DNA from: JBGPEQ01 sp050180895
Lineage (GTDB): Bacteria > Pseudomonadota > Alphaproteobacteria > Dongiales > Dongiaceae
DNA length: 64,000 nucleotides
Assembly (NCBI GenBank): GCA_050180895.1
Contig: JBFXDS010000018.1
Coordinates: 9,734-73,733, forward strand
Reading direction: 5' to 3'
The position numbers and the translations under genes were made by a program. The notes beneath the pieces were generated by a model, which saw only the letters and a program-made list of their open reading frames with translations, had not been told where the DNA came from and ran no database searches. This document shows, in pieces, positions 19,408-27,447 of the stretch (position 1 is its first letter; every line of letters starts with the position of its first letter).

Positions 19408-20946
19408 TCAACGACCGCGCAGGGCGATCTCCGCGATGATGCGGGCCGCCTTCTCGGTGCCTTTGGCCGCCTGCATGCTCCTGCTCACCTCGGCCAGGCG
19501 CGCGCGCATGGCCGGGTCGGTGAGGAGGCGCTCGATGGTCGACCACATCTGGTCGTCGGTCCAGGTATAGCGCGGCAGCTTGGCGCCGTAGCCGGTGTCG
19601 TCGATGCGCGCGGCGTTGTCGAGGCCGTCCCAGCAATAGGGCATGATGATCGCCGGCTTGCCGAAATAGAGCGCCTCGTTGAAGCTGTTGTTGCCGCCGT
19701 GGTGGATGAAGAGGTCGACCTCGGGGATCACCGCCGGCTGCGGATACCACTTCTCCAGATGCACGTTGCCGGGCACGTCGGTATAGCGGTCGATATAGTC
19801 GCCGACATTCATGAGGAACCGGTAGGGCAAGGTGCCGAACAGGGCGATCATGCGCTTGTAGAGATCCACGTCGGCCGCGCCCAGGCTGCCGAAGCTGACA
19901 TAGATCAGCGGCTTGTCTCCCTTCTCCGCGAGTTGCGGCACCGCATAGGTTCCCTCGCTGCGCACGCAGCCTTCGAGATACTGGAACTTCCGGGGATCGA
20001 GCGGATATCGGCGCTTGAACTGGAGCTGCCGCGGATAGAGCAGGAGGTTCATGTAGGGCGAGGTCTCGAAGAACTGGCCGAGCGGATAGGGCTCGTGCCC
20101 GACCTTGGCCAGGAATTCGTTGAAGCGCGCATGGGTCGGCTTCACCAGCTCGAGGAAGCGGTCCTCGAAGGCCTTATAGCCGGCATGATCGCCCTCGCTG
20201 CAACCGGAGAGATGCGGCGGGATGTCCGGATCGGGCACCTCGTTCTCCGAGCAGGAGATGATGCGGATCCAGGGCTTGCCGTGCTTCTTGATCGCCGGGA
20301 ACAGGATGACGTTGTCGACGCAGACGACGTCGGGCTTGATCCGCCGCAGATGCTCCGTCAGCCCCTCATGCGAGATGATGGCGCTGTCGACGATCGCCTC
20401 CCACACCGGGATGACGTAGGTCGGCAGCTGCTCGATCGGCGACAGGCGGAAATGCGGCAGGTGGCCGGCGATGAAGTTGCCCCAGAAATCGGCGATCTCC
20501 GCATCGGACATGCCGCCGGACATGTCCACCAGGTTCTCCGCGAATCCGTAGTTCTCGAACACGCCCTTGAAGCTGCGGTCGCAGACGAAGACCGGATTAT
20601 GCCCCATCGCCTTCAGCCGCTGCGCGATGCCGACGCAGTTGAGCGCCGGGCCGAACGCCGCCTCGGGATAGAGGAGGATGGTCTTGGCCGACGACTTCGC
20701 GGGCTTGGAGGGCCGCGGCGCCTTCCGCTTGGCCGCGGCCTTCGGCTTCGCCGCGGCGCGCTTCCTCGGGGCCGGCGCCTTCGCGATGCGCTTCTTCGCG
20801 ATCGGCTTCTTCGACGTCGTCTTCGCCTCGGGCGCGGCTTTCTTCGCGGCGGCTTTCTTCGCGACCTTCTTGGCCGCCGATTTCTTCTTGGCCTTCGGCC
20901 GCCGCGATGTCTTCTTCTTTGCGGCCTTCGCGCTCGCTCTCGCCAT
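19408..20946 (-). CDS. GT1-type glycosyltransferase with histone-H1-like basic tail
   Basis: A 512-residue protein. Residues 1 to about 88 are almost entirely Lys, Ala, Arg and Pro (AKKKTSRRPKAKKKSAAKK and similar), like bacterial histone-H1-like proteins. From about residue 89 a GT-B glycosyltransferase begins (TILLYPEAAFGPALNCVGIA) and ends with the GT1 donor-binding motif DLFIHHGGNNSFNEAL, as in UDP-glucuronosyl and macrolide glycosyltransferases. It presumably glycosylates a lipid or small molecule. No signal peptide is seen. Start ATG 20946 is chosen over an in-frame start 14 codons upstream. There are no glycan-synthesis neighbours. Confidence 0.85.
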   Translation of the reverse strand: MARASAKAAKKKTSRRPKAKKKSAAKKVAKKAAAKKAAPEAKTTSKKPIAKKRIAKAPAPRKRAAAKPKAAAKRKAPRPSKPAKSSAKTILLYPEAAFGPALNCVGIAQRLKAMGHNPVFVCDRSFKGVFENYGFAENLVDMSGGMSDAEIADFWGNFIAGHLPHFRLSPIEQLPTYVIPVWEAIVDSAIISHEGLTEHLRRIKPDVVCVDNVILFPAIKKHGKPWIRIISCSENEVPDPDIPPHLSGCSEGDHAGYKAFEDRFLELVKPTHARFNEFLAKVGHEPYPLGQFFETSPYMNLLLYPRQLQFKRRYPLDPRKFQYLEGCVRSEGTYAVPQLAEKGDKPLIYVSFGSLGAADVDLYKRMIALFGTLPYRFLMNVGDYIDRYTDVPGNVHLEKWYPQPAVIPEVDLFIHHGGNNSFNEALYFGKPAIIMPYCWDGLDNAARIDDTGYGAKLPRYTWTDDQMWSTIERLLTDPAMRARLAEVSRSMQAAKGTEKAARIIAEIALRGR

Positions 20947-21035
20947 CCTCGATCCCCCTGTCCGCCGTAGGGGCGACCGGCCGGTCACCCCTACCTCGAT
21001 ACCCGCGGTGTTCGCGTCTACACGTCAGGCCAACC

Positions 21036-22097
21036 TCACGGCGCGGCCAGGATCTCCGTGACCGTCTTCGAATAGAGCGGCTGCGCGTCGCCGAGGTCGC
21101 GGATCTGCTCCTCCTTGAGCAGGTCCGCCGGCGTCATCGCCATGTTCGGGAAGGTCTCGAACAGGCTCTTGTCCAGCGCCTCCATCGCCTTCTGGTTGGG
21201 CACCTTGTAAAGGATGTTCTCCGCCGCCCAGCGATGAATGTCCGGCTGCAGCACGTAGTTGATGAAGGCGAAGGCGGCGTCCTTGTTCTCCGACGCGGCC
21301 ATCACCGTCATGGTGTCGACCCACATGTCGCTGCCTTCCTTGGGCACCACGAACTTGATCTTGTCGTTCTCGGCGATGCCGTAGTTGCACCAGCCGTCCC
21401 AGGCATGCACGAGGTCGGCGTCGCCGGCCAACAGCTTTTGATAGAAGGTAGTGTCGTCATAGGCGAGCAGGTCCTTCTTGGCGGCGATCAGAATGTCCTT
21501 CGCCGCGGCGACCTCGCCCGCATCCTTGCTGTTGAGCGAGTGGCCCTGCGCCTTGAGCCCGGCGGCCATCAGCCAGCGCTCGGTCGCCAGCATGGTAACG
21601 CGGCGCTTCAGCCCGTCGCCCGGTTGCAGCAGATCCATCCAGCTGGTCGGCGCCGCGGCCAGCACGTCGCTGCGGTAGCACAGCCCCGTGGTGCCCCAGG
21701 CGTAAGGCGCCGAATATTTGTTGCCGGGGTCGTAGGCGAGGTTGCGCGCCTCCGGGTAGAGGTTCGCCAGGTTGGGGATCTTGGCGGCATCGAGCTCGGC
21801 GAGAAGCTGCAGCTGCGCCAAGGATTCGACGAACGGCGCGGAGATGAAGACCACGTCGTAACCCTTGCCGCCGACCGGCACGAGCTTGCCGACGATCTCC
21901 TCGTTGGTCGTGTGCAGCACCATCTCCGCCTCGATGCCGGTATCGCGGGTGAAGTTGGCAATCAGGTCTGGCGGGCTGTAGCCGTCCCAATTCGAGATGA
22001 TGAGCTTGCCGTCGGCGGCGGCCGGGGCGGCCGACAGCGCGATCGCCACGGCGGCGGCCGCAGCCATCGCCGGCAGCCTGAAGATGCTCTTTGACAT
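21036..22097 (-). CDS. Orphan PotD-like ABC substrate-binding protein
   Basis: A 353-residue periplasmic binding protein with a signal peptide (MSKSIFRLPAMAAAAAVAIA, cleavage likely after AAPAAA). KLIISNWDGYSPPDLIANF at the mature start, YDVVFISAPFVESLAQ and SAPYAWGTTGLCYRSD match the spermidine/putrescine-binding group. No permease or ATPase gene lies within the window on either side, so the partner transporter must be elsewhere or the gene may serve another role. ATG at 22097 follows a good GGGAGAC ribosome-binding site. Confidence 0.87.
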   Translation of the reverse strand: MSKSIFRLPAMAAAAAVAIALSAAPAAADGKLIISNWDGYSPPDLIANFTRDTGIEAEMVLHTTNEEIVGKLVPVGGKGYDVVFISAPFVESLAQLQLLAELDAAKIPNLANLYPEARNLAYDPGNKYSAPYAWGTTGLCYRSDVLAAAPTSWMDLLQPGDGLKRRVTMLATERWLMAAGLKAQGHSLNSKDAGEVAAAKDILIAAKKDLLAYDDTTFYQKLLAGDADLVHAWDGWCNYGIAENDKIKFVVPKEGSDMWVDTMTVMAASENKDAAFAFINYVLQPDIHRWAAENILYKVPNQKAMEALDKSLFETFPNMAMTPADLLKEEQIRDLGDAQPLYSKTVTEILAAP

Positions 22098-22197
22098 GTC
22101 CGTCTCCCTGTCTGGAACGGGCCTTTCCGGCCCTTTTTCATACGATCCGCGACAGCGGACCGACCCGGCCAATGAATGGCCGGACCGCCCATCCGGG

Positions 22198-23772
22198 TCA
22201 ACCCGATTCGGCGACGGCGCCGGCCCAGGGCGAGGCGATCTCGCCCATGCCGAAATTGAGTCCCGCGGCGGCATGGCGCAGCACCGCGCTGGGGCAAGCA
22301 TAGTGAACGGGATAGACCGACAGCGGCTCGCGGACGACCGGCATGAGCGCGGCGACGGCCCGCGCGACATCGTCCGGCAGCCGGCTGTCGAGGACCGCGC
22401 GCCCTTCGCCGCTGACGTCCAGGCGCGGCTGGTGGAATGCCTCCTCGAGCGTCATGCCGTAGTCGACGAGGAAGGAGAGAAGCTGCGTCACGGCCGGGAC
22501 GATGCGGCGGCCGCCCGAAGCGCCGAGCGCGATCCAGGGCCGGCCGTCGCGGCGCACCACCGCCGGGCACATATTGGCCAGCGGCCGCTGGCCGCCTGCG
22601 ATGGAGTTGGGCCGGCCCGGCCGCGGATCGAACCAGAGGATGCCGTTGTTCATAAGGACACCGGTCTCCGGCAGCACCACCTTGGAGCCGAACCGCGACA
22701 GCAGCGTCTGGGTCAGCGCCGCCATGTTGCCGCGGCGGTCGACGACGCTGAGATGTGTCGTACAGGTCGCCGCCGGACCGGAATGGCCCAGGGTTTCCAG
22801 CCGCGCGGCATAGGCGCCGGCCAGGGCCTCGGCGTAGGCGGCATAAGCCGTCGCGCCCGGACCATCCGCGAGGCCGCCGTCCGCCGGCAGGCGCGCCTCC
22901 AGCCGACGCAGCAGGTCGGCCAGGGTCGGACCGCCGCTCAAGCCCGGGACCGCCGCGACCTCGACGCCACGGTAAGCGATCGCCAGCGCCGGTTGGACCT
23001 CGGCCCGGTAGCGCCGCAAGTCCTCGGCCGAGATCCGGCTGCCGCCGGCCTGGAGATCGCGCACGAGCAAGGCCGCGATCTCGCCCTCGTAGAAATCGCG
23101 CGGACCGGCTGCGGCCAGCCGCCGCAGCGTCCGCGGCAGATTGCCGAGCGGCAGGAACCCCCGGCCCTCGGCCGGCGGCACGGGCGGCAGGCCGTTCGGC
23201 AGATAGATCGCCCGCGCGGCCGGGAACTCCGTCAGTTCGCCGGCGCCCACGGCGATGCTGAGCGTCGTGTACCAGTCGATCGGCAGGCCGCGCTCGGCCA
23301 GCGCGACGGCCGGCGCCAGCGCCGCCGCCCAGCCGATGCTGCCGAACCGCTCCAGGGCGACGCGCAGGCCGTCGACCTGCCCGGGCACGGCAATGGAGGA
23401 GTGGCCCTTGAGGTTGCGCCCCTCCGTCACCGCCGGCCAGGTGAACAGCGCCGGCGCCAGCCCGCCGGTCAGCGGATAGTCGGCCGGATCGAGCGCCGCC
23501 GGGGCGACCATGGCGAAATCGACGACCTGCGGCGCGGTCCCGTCGGCCGGCGCCGCCACCAGGAAGCCGCCGCCGCCGAGGCCATTCATCCACGGCTCGA
23601 GGACCGCCAGGGCAAGGCCGGCGGCCACCGCCGCATCGACGGCATTGCCGCCCGCCGCCAGCACCTGCGCGCCGACGGCCGCCGCCGCGCGGCTCTGCGC
23701 GGCGACCACGCCATGCGGCGATCTGACGACGGCTTTCCGCGGCGACAGCGGCGGGACTTCGGCGAACGTCAT
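22198..23772 (-). CDS. ggt: Gamma-glutamyltransferase
   Basis: A 524-residue Ntn-hydrolase of the gamma-glutamyltransferase family, which autocleaves before a threonine and transfers or hydrolyses gamma-glutamyl groups of glutathione and related compounds. The predicted nucleophile is in CTTHLSVVDRRGNMAALTQT, followed by GVLMNNGILWFD and GASGGRRI in the small subunit. The large-subunit start contains AGGNAVDAAVAAGLAL. No obvious signal peptide is present, so it may be cytosolic, unlike periplasmic E. coli Ggt. Start ATG 23772; divergent from the cyclase gene. Confidence 0.9.
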   Translation of the reverse strand: MTFAEVPPLSPRKAVVRSPHGVVAAQSRAAAAVGAQVLAAGGNAVDAAVAAGLALAVLEPWMNGLGGGGFLVAAPADGTAPQVVDFAMVAPAALDPADYPLTGGLAPALFTWPAVTEGRNLKGHSSIAVPGQVDGLRVALERFGSIGWAAALAPAVALAERGLPIDWYTTLSIAVGAGELTEFPAARAIYLPNGLPPVPPAEGRGFLPLGNLPRTLRRLAAAGPRDFYEGEIAALLVRDLQAGGSRISAEDLRRYRAEVQPALAIAYRGVEVAAVPGLSGGPTLADLLRRLEARLPADGGLADGPGATAYAAYAEALAGAYAARLETLGHSGPAATCTTHLSVVDRRGNMAALTQTLLSRFGSKVVLPETGVLMNNGILWFDPRPGRPNSIAGGQRPLANMCPAVVRRDGRPWIALGASGGRRIVPAVTQLLSFLVDYGMTLEEAFHQPRLDVSGEGRAVLDSRLPDDVARAVAALMPVVREPLSVYPVHYACPSAVLRHAAAGLNFGMGEIASPWAGAVAESG

Positions 23773-23916
23773 GGCACCCCCTGAACGACTCGGGACCGAC
23801 CGTAGCCGACCAAATCCGCGGCCGCCAGCCGCTGGAGCCGAGCCGATGCGGGTCGCGGCTGGACGCCCGCGGCCGCGGCCGGCACACTCGCCATAGCCCG
23901 CCCTCCGCGCCGCATC

Positions 23917-26151
23917 ATGAGACGCTGGATCGAGACCGTCATTCCCGCCCTGCTGCTGCTGGCTGCCATGGCGCTCCGCGTCCCGGCGCTGGGCGTCGGC
24001 GATTCGCCGCTGTTGCTGGAGCTGCGCAATCTCGTCTTCGACGCCTACCAGCGCCAGCTGCCGCGGACCTATGACGCGGGCGCACCGGTGCGGATCGTCG
24101 ATATCGACGACGAGAGCCTGCGCCGGCTCGGCCAGTGGCCCTGGCCGCGCACGCTCTTCGCCCGGCTGGTCGACCGCCTGGCCGATAGCGGCGCCGGCGT
24201 CATCGCCTTCGACATCGTGTTCGCCGAGCCGGACCGCATGTCTTCCGCCGGCCTTCGCTCGGCCTGGCGCGATCGTCCCGAGCTCGACCGCCTGACTCCA
24301 CTGTTGGACGCCCTGCCCGATCCGGACGGCGCGCTCGCCGCCAGCATGGCGAGGACCAAGACGGTCGCGGCCTTCGCCCTGACGACGCAGGCCGGGCCGC
24401 GCGCGCCGGCGCAGAAGTGGGGCGAAGGTGTCGAGGCGGGCGCCGATCCGCGCCCGTTCGTGCGCAGGTTCGGCGGCGCCGTCCCCAGCCTGCCGGTCAT
24501 CGAGGCGGCGGCGCGAGGCAACGGCAGCGTCAACGTCCTGCCCGACCCCGACAGCACGGTGCGCCGCATCGGCCTGCTCTACCGCCTGGGGGACCGGCTC
24601 TATCCCAGCCTGGCGGCCGAAGCGATGCGCCTCGCCGAGGCGGCGCCCAACTATGAGATCAAATCGTCCGGCGCCAGCGGCGAATGGAGCTTCGGCGAGC
24701 GCACCGGTATCGTCGCCCTGCGCATCGGCACGCGGGCCGTGCCGACCGACGCCGACGGCGCCGTGCGACTGTACGATACCGGCCATCGCGCCCAGCGCTT
24801 CCTGCCAGCCTGGCAGGTGCTGGAGGGAACGTTCGATGCGGCCGCGGTCGCCGGCCGCATCGTGCTGATCGGCAGCAGCGCCGCCGCCATCGGCGACATC
24901 AAGGCGACGCCGCTCGCGCCCGCCGTGGCCGGCGTCGAGATCCACGCGCAGGTGATCGAGCAGATCCTGGGCGGCCGGTTCCTGCAGCGGCCCGATTGGA
25001 TCGTCGGCGCCGAGCTGCTGTTCCTCGCCGGCTTCGGGCTGCTGCTCATCCTCGCACTCCGCCATGCCGGCGCGCTCTGGTCGCTGCTGATCGCGCTCGC
25101 CGCCGCCGGCGGCGCCGTCGCCGCCTCCTGGTTCGCCTTCAGCCGGCTCGGCCTCCTCGTCGATCCCCTCTATCCATGCCTCGCCACCCTGCTCGTTTAC
25201 CTATCCGGCTCGCTCCTCGGCTATCTCCGGACCGAGCGGGAGAAGCGCTTCGTGCGCACGGTCATGAGCCGCTACCTGGCGCCGGCCTGGGTGGCGGAGC
25301 TCGGCCGCCGCCCCGAGCGGCTGCGGCTCGGCGGCGAGCTGCGCGATCTCACCGTGCTGTTCTCGGACATCCGCGGCTTCACGCAGATCGCCGAGCGGCT
25401 CGACCCGCAGGAGCTGACCCGGCTCGTCAACCGCTTCCTGACGCCGCTGACGCGCGTCATCCAGGACTCCGGCGGCACCGTCGACAAGTACATGGGCGAC
25501 TGCATCATGGCGTTCTGGAACGCGCCGCTCGACGTGCCCGCCCACGGCCGCGCGGCGCTCGCGGCGGCACTGGAGATGCGCGCCGAACTGCAGCGCCTGA
25601 ACCACGAACTGAAGATGGAGGCGGTCCATGCCGGCGGCGAGCCGATCGTGCTGGCCGCCGGCATCGGCCTCAACAGCGGCCGCGCCTGCGTCGGCAACAT
25701 GGGCTCGGAGCAGCGGCTGGACTACTCCGTCATCGGCGACACCGTGAACATCGCCTCGCGCTTAGAGGGGCTGTCCCGCGTCTACGGCGTCGATATCATC
25801 GTCGGCGAGGAGACGGCCGGACAGGCCGCCGGCTTCGCCCTGATCGAGCTGGACGTCGTGCGCGTGAAGGGCCGCGAGACGCCGCTGCGCATCTTCACCG
25901 TGCTGGGCGACGGCGGCGCGGCCGCCACCCGCCATTTTGAAATGCTCGCCACCGGCACCGCGGCGATGCTGTCCGCCTACCGCGGCCGGGAGTGGGACGC
26001 GGCGCGGGCGGCGCTGCAGGCCTGCCGGCCGATCGAGGCCTCGCTGGCGACGTTCTACGATCTTTACGAGCAGCGCATCGGCCTTTACGAGCAGGCGCCG
26101 CCGCCGGCAGACTGGGACGGCGTGTTCACCGCGGCCACCAAGCAAGGGTAG
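23917..26151 (+). CDS. CHASE2-domain class III adenylate/guanylate cyclase
   Basis: A 744-residue membrane-bound receptor cyclase. An N-terminal signal anchor precedes a CHASE2 extracytoplasmic sensor (VRIVDIDDESLRRLGQWPWP, then GAGVIAFDIVFAEPD). Three hydrophobic segments follow at about residues 365-435. The catalytic domain (about 470-640) holds the metal-binding aspartates in VLFSDIRGFTQI and DKYMGDCIMAFW, and NSGRACVGNMGS plus GDTVNIASRLEGL. It should make cAMP (or cGMP) in response to an external signal. Two genes downstream lies an antiporter with a cyclic-nucleotide-binding domain, a possible target. Confidence 0.92.
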   Translation: MRRWIETVIPALLLLAAMALRVPALGVGDSPLLLELRNLVFDAYQRQLPRTYDAGAPVRIVDIDDESLRRLGQWPWPRTLFARLVDRLADSGAGVIAFDIVFAEPDRMSSAGLRSAWRDRPELDRLTPLLDALPDPDGALAASMARTKTVAAFALTTQAGPRAPAQKWGEGVEAGADPRPFVRRFGGAVPSLPVIEAAARGNGSVNVLPDPDSTVRRIGLLYRLGDRLYPSLAAEAMRLAEAAPNYEIKSSGASGEWSFGERTGIVALRIGTRAVPTDADGAVRLYDTGHRAQRFLPAWQVLEGTFDAAAVAGRIVLIGSSAAAIGDIKATPLAPAVAGVEIHAQVIEQILGGRFLQRPDWIVGAELLFLAGFGLLLILALRHAGALWSLLIALAAAGGAVAASWFAFSRLGLLVDPLYPCLATLLVYLSGSLLGYLRTEREKRFVRTVMSRYLAPAWVAELGRRPERLRLGGELRDLTVLFSDIRGFTQIAERLDPQELTRLVNRFLTPLTRVIQDSGGTVDKYMGDCIMAFWNAPLDVPAHGRAALAAALEMRAELQRLNHELKMEAVHAGGEPIVLAAGIGLNSGRACVGNMGSEQRLDYSVIGDTVNIASRLEGLSRVYGVDIIVGEETAGQAAGFALIELDVVRVKGRETPLRIFTVLGDGGAAATRHFEMLATGTAAMLSAYRGREWDAARAALQACRPIEASLATFYDLYEQRIGLYEQAPPPADWDGVFTAATKQG

Positions 26152-26176
26152 GCCGCAAGGTCGGGATCGGCATGGA

Positions 26177-26258
26177 GCGTCCTTCGACAAAGCTCAGGGT
26201 GAGGGACGTTTTTCGTGCCACCAAGGTTGTCCCTCATCCTGAGCATGTCGAAGGACGC
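26177..26258. repeat. Palindromic repeat family A, copy 3 (diverged)
   Basis: GCGTCCTTCGACAAAGCTCA at the left and CTGAGCATGTCGAAGGACGC at the right form an imperfect stem around TTTTTCGTGCCACC. It carries an extra A and several substitutions relative to the other copies. It lies between two co-oriented genes. Confidence 0.85.
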
Positions 26259-26318
26259 AGGATAGCTTTGCAAGGCCAACCAAGGCGGACGAAGCGCCAT
26301 AGGCAGTAAAGGCTCGTC

Positions 26319-27362
26319 ATGATCTTCCGTCAGATCTTCGACAGCGTCTCCAGCACCTACACCTACCTCCTGGCCAGCCGCCGCGGCGGCGAGGCGCTGA
26401 TCATCGATCCCGTGCTCGACAAGGTCGACCGCTACATCCAGCTGCTGCACGAGCTCGACCTGAAGCTGGTCAAGGCGGTCGACACGCATCTGCATGCCGA
26501 CCACATCACCGGCCTCGGCGCGCTGCGCGACCGCACGCGCTGCATCACCGTCATGGGCGAGCAGAGCAGGGTCGACGTCGTCTCCATGCGCGTGAGCGAC
26601 GGCGACCGCATCGAGATCGAGGGCCTTGCCCTCGGGGTGCTGTACACGCCCGGCCATACCGACGACTCCCACAGCCTCGTCATGGCCGATCGCGTCTTCA
26701 CCGGCGACACGCTGCTGATCCGCGGCACCGGCCGCACCGATTTCCAGAACGGCGACGCCGGTGCCCAGTACGACTCGATCTTCGGCAAGCTGCTGAAGCT
26801 GCCGGACGAGACGCTCGTCTACCCCGCGCACGACTACAAGGGCGACACCGCCAGCACCATCGCCGAGGAGCGCGCCTTCAACCCGCGCCTGCAGGTGACC
26901 TCGAAGCAGCACTATATCGAGCTGATGAGCCGCCTCGACCTGCCGAACCCCCGGATGATGGATGTCGCCGTGCCCGCCAACATGCGCGTGGGCATGTCGC
27001 ACGAGGAGATCGCGCGGCGCGGTTGGACGATGTCGGCGCGCGACGCGGCGGACCAGGCGGGGAATACCGATACGATCCTGATCGACCTGCGCGAGCGCCG
27101 CGAGCGGGAGAAGCACGGCATCATCCCCGGCTCGCTGCACGCCCCCTATCCCGACCTCGCCGACAATGTCCGCCCCGGCGGCATGCTGCACGAGCTGGCG
27201 GCCGCCACCGGCAAGCGCCTGATCTTCTACTGCGCCTTCGGCGAACGCTCGGCCATGGCCGTGCAGGCCGCGCAGGGCGCCGGCATCGCCGCGGCCTGCC
27301 ACATCGAGGGCGGCCTCGACGCCTGGAGGAAGGCCGGCGGCGCGATCGTTGCGCCGGGATAG
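26319..27362 (+). CDS. Persulfide dioxygenase-rhodanese fusion protein
   Basis: A 347-residue cytosolic protein for reduced-sulfur detoxification. Residues 1 to about 235 are a metallo-beta-lactamase fold of the ETHE1 type, with the metal motif HLHADH, then GHTDDSHSLVMADRVFTGDT and YPAHDYKG. Residues about 240-347 form a rhodanese domain with its active cysteine in FYCAFGERSAMA. ETHE1 oxidises glutathione persulfide to sulfite; the fused rhodanese exchanges sulfane sulfur with thiosulfate, as known for natural PRF fusions. It stands alone after a palindromic repeat, in the same direction as the cyclase. Confidence 0.9.
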   Translation: MIFRQIFDSVSSTYTYLLASRRGGEALIIDPVLDKVDRYIQLLHELDLKLVKAVDTHLHADHITGLGALRDRTRCITVMGEQSRVDVVSMRVSDGDRIEIEGLALGVLYTPGHTDDSHSLVMADRVFTGDTLLIRGTGRTDFQNGDAGAQYDSIFGKLLKLPDETLVYPAHDYKGDTASTIAEERAFNPRLQVTSKQHYIELMSRLDLPNPRMMDVAVPANMRVGMSHEEIARRGWTMSARDAADQAGNTDTILIDLRERREREKHGIIPGSLHAPYPDLADNVRPGGMLHELAAATGKRLIFYCAFGERSAMAVQAAQGAGIAAACHIEGGLDAWRKAGGAIVAPG

Positions 27363-27447
27363 CCTGCGGCCCTTCCTTGTGGCCCGCGACCCGTATCGAT
27401 AGTCTGCGAAATGCTGCCGCTCCACAGCCGGAGTCATCCGCCCTGAC

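Noticed and set aside
22198..25065. 955-codon minus-strand frame over the cyclase gene
   Set aside because: Only its last 524 codons (gamma-glutamyltransferase) are real; the rest is the shadow of the cyclase on the other strand.
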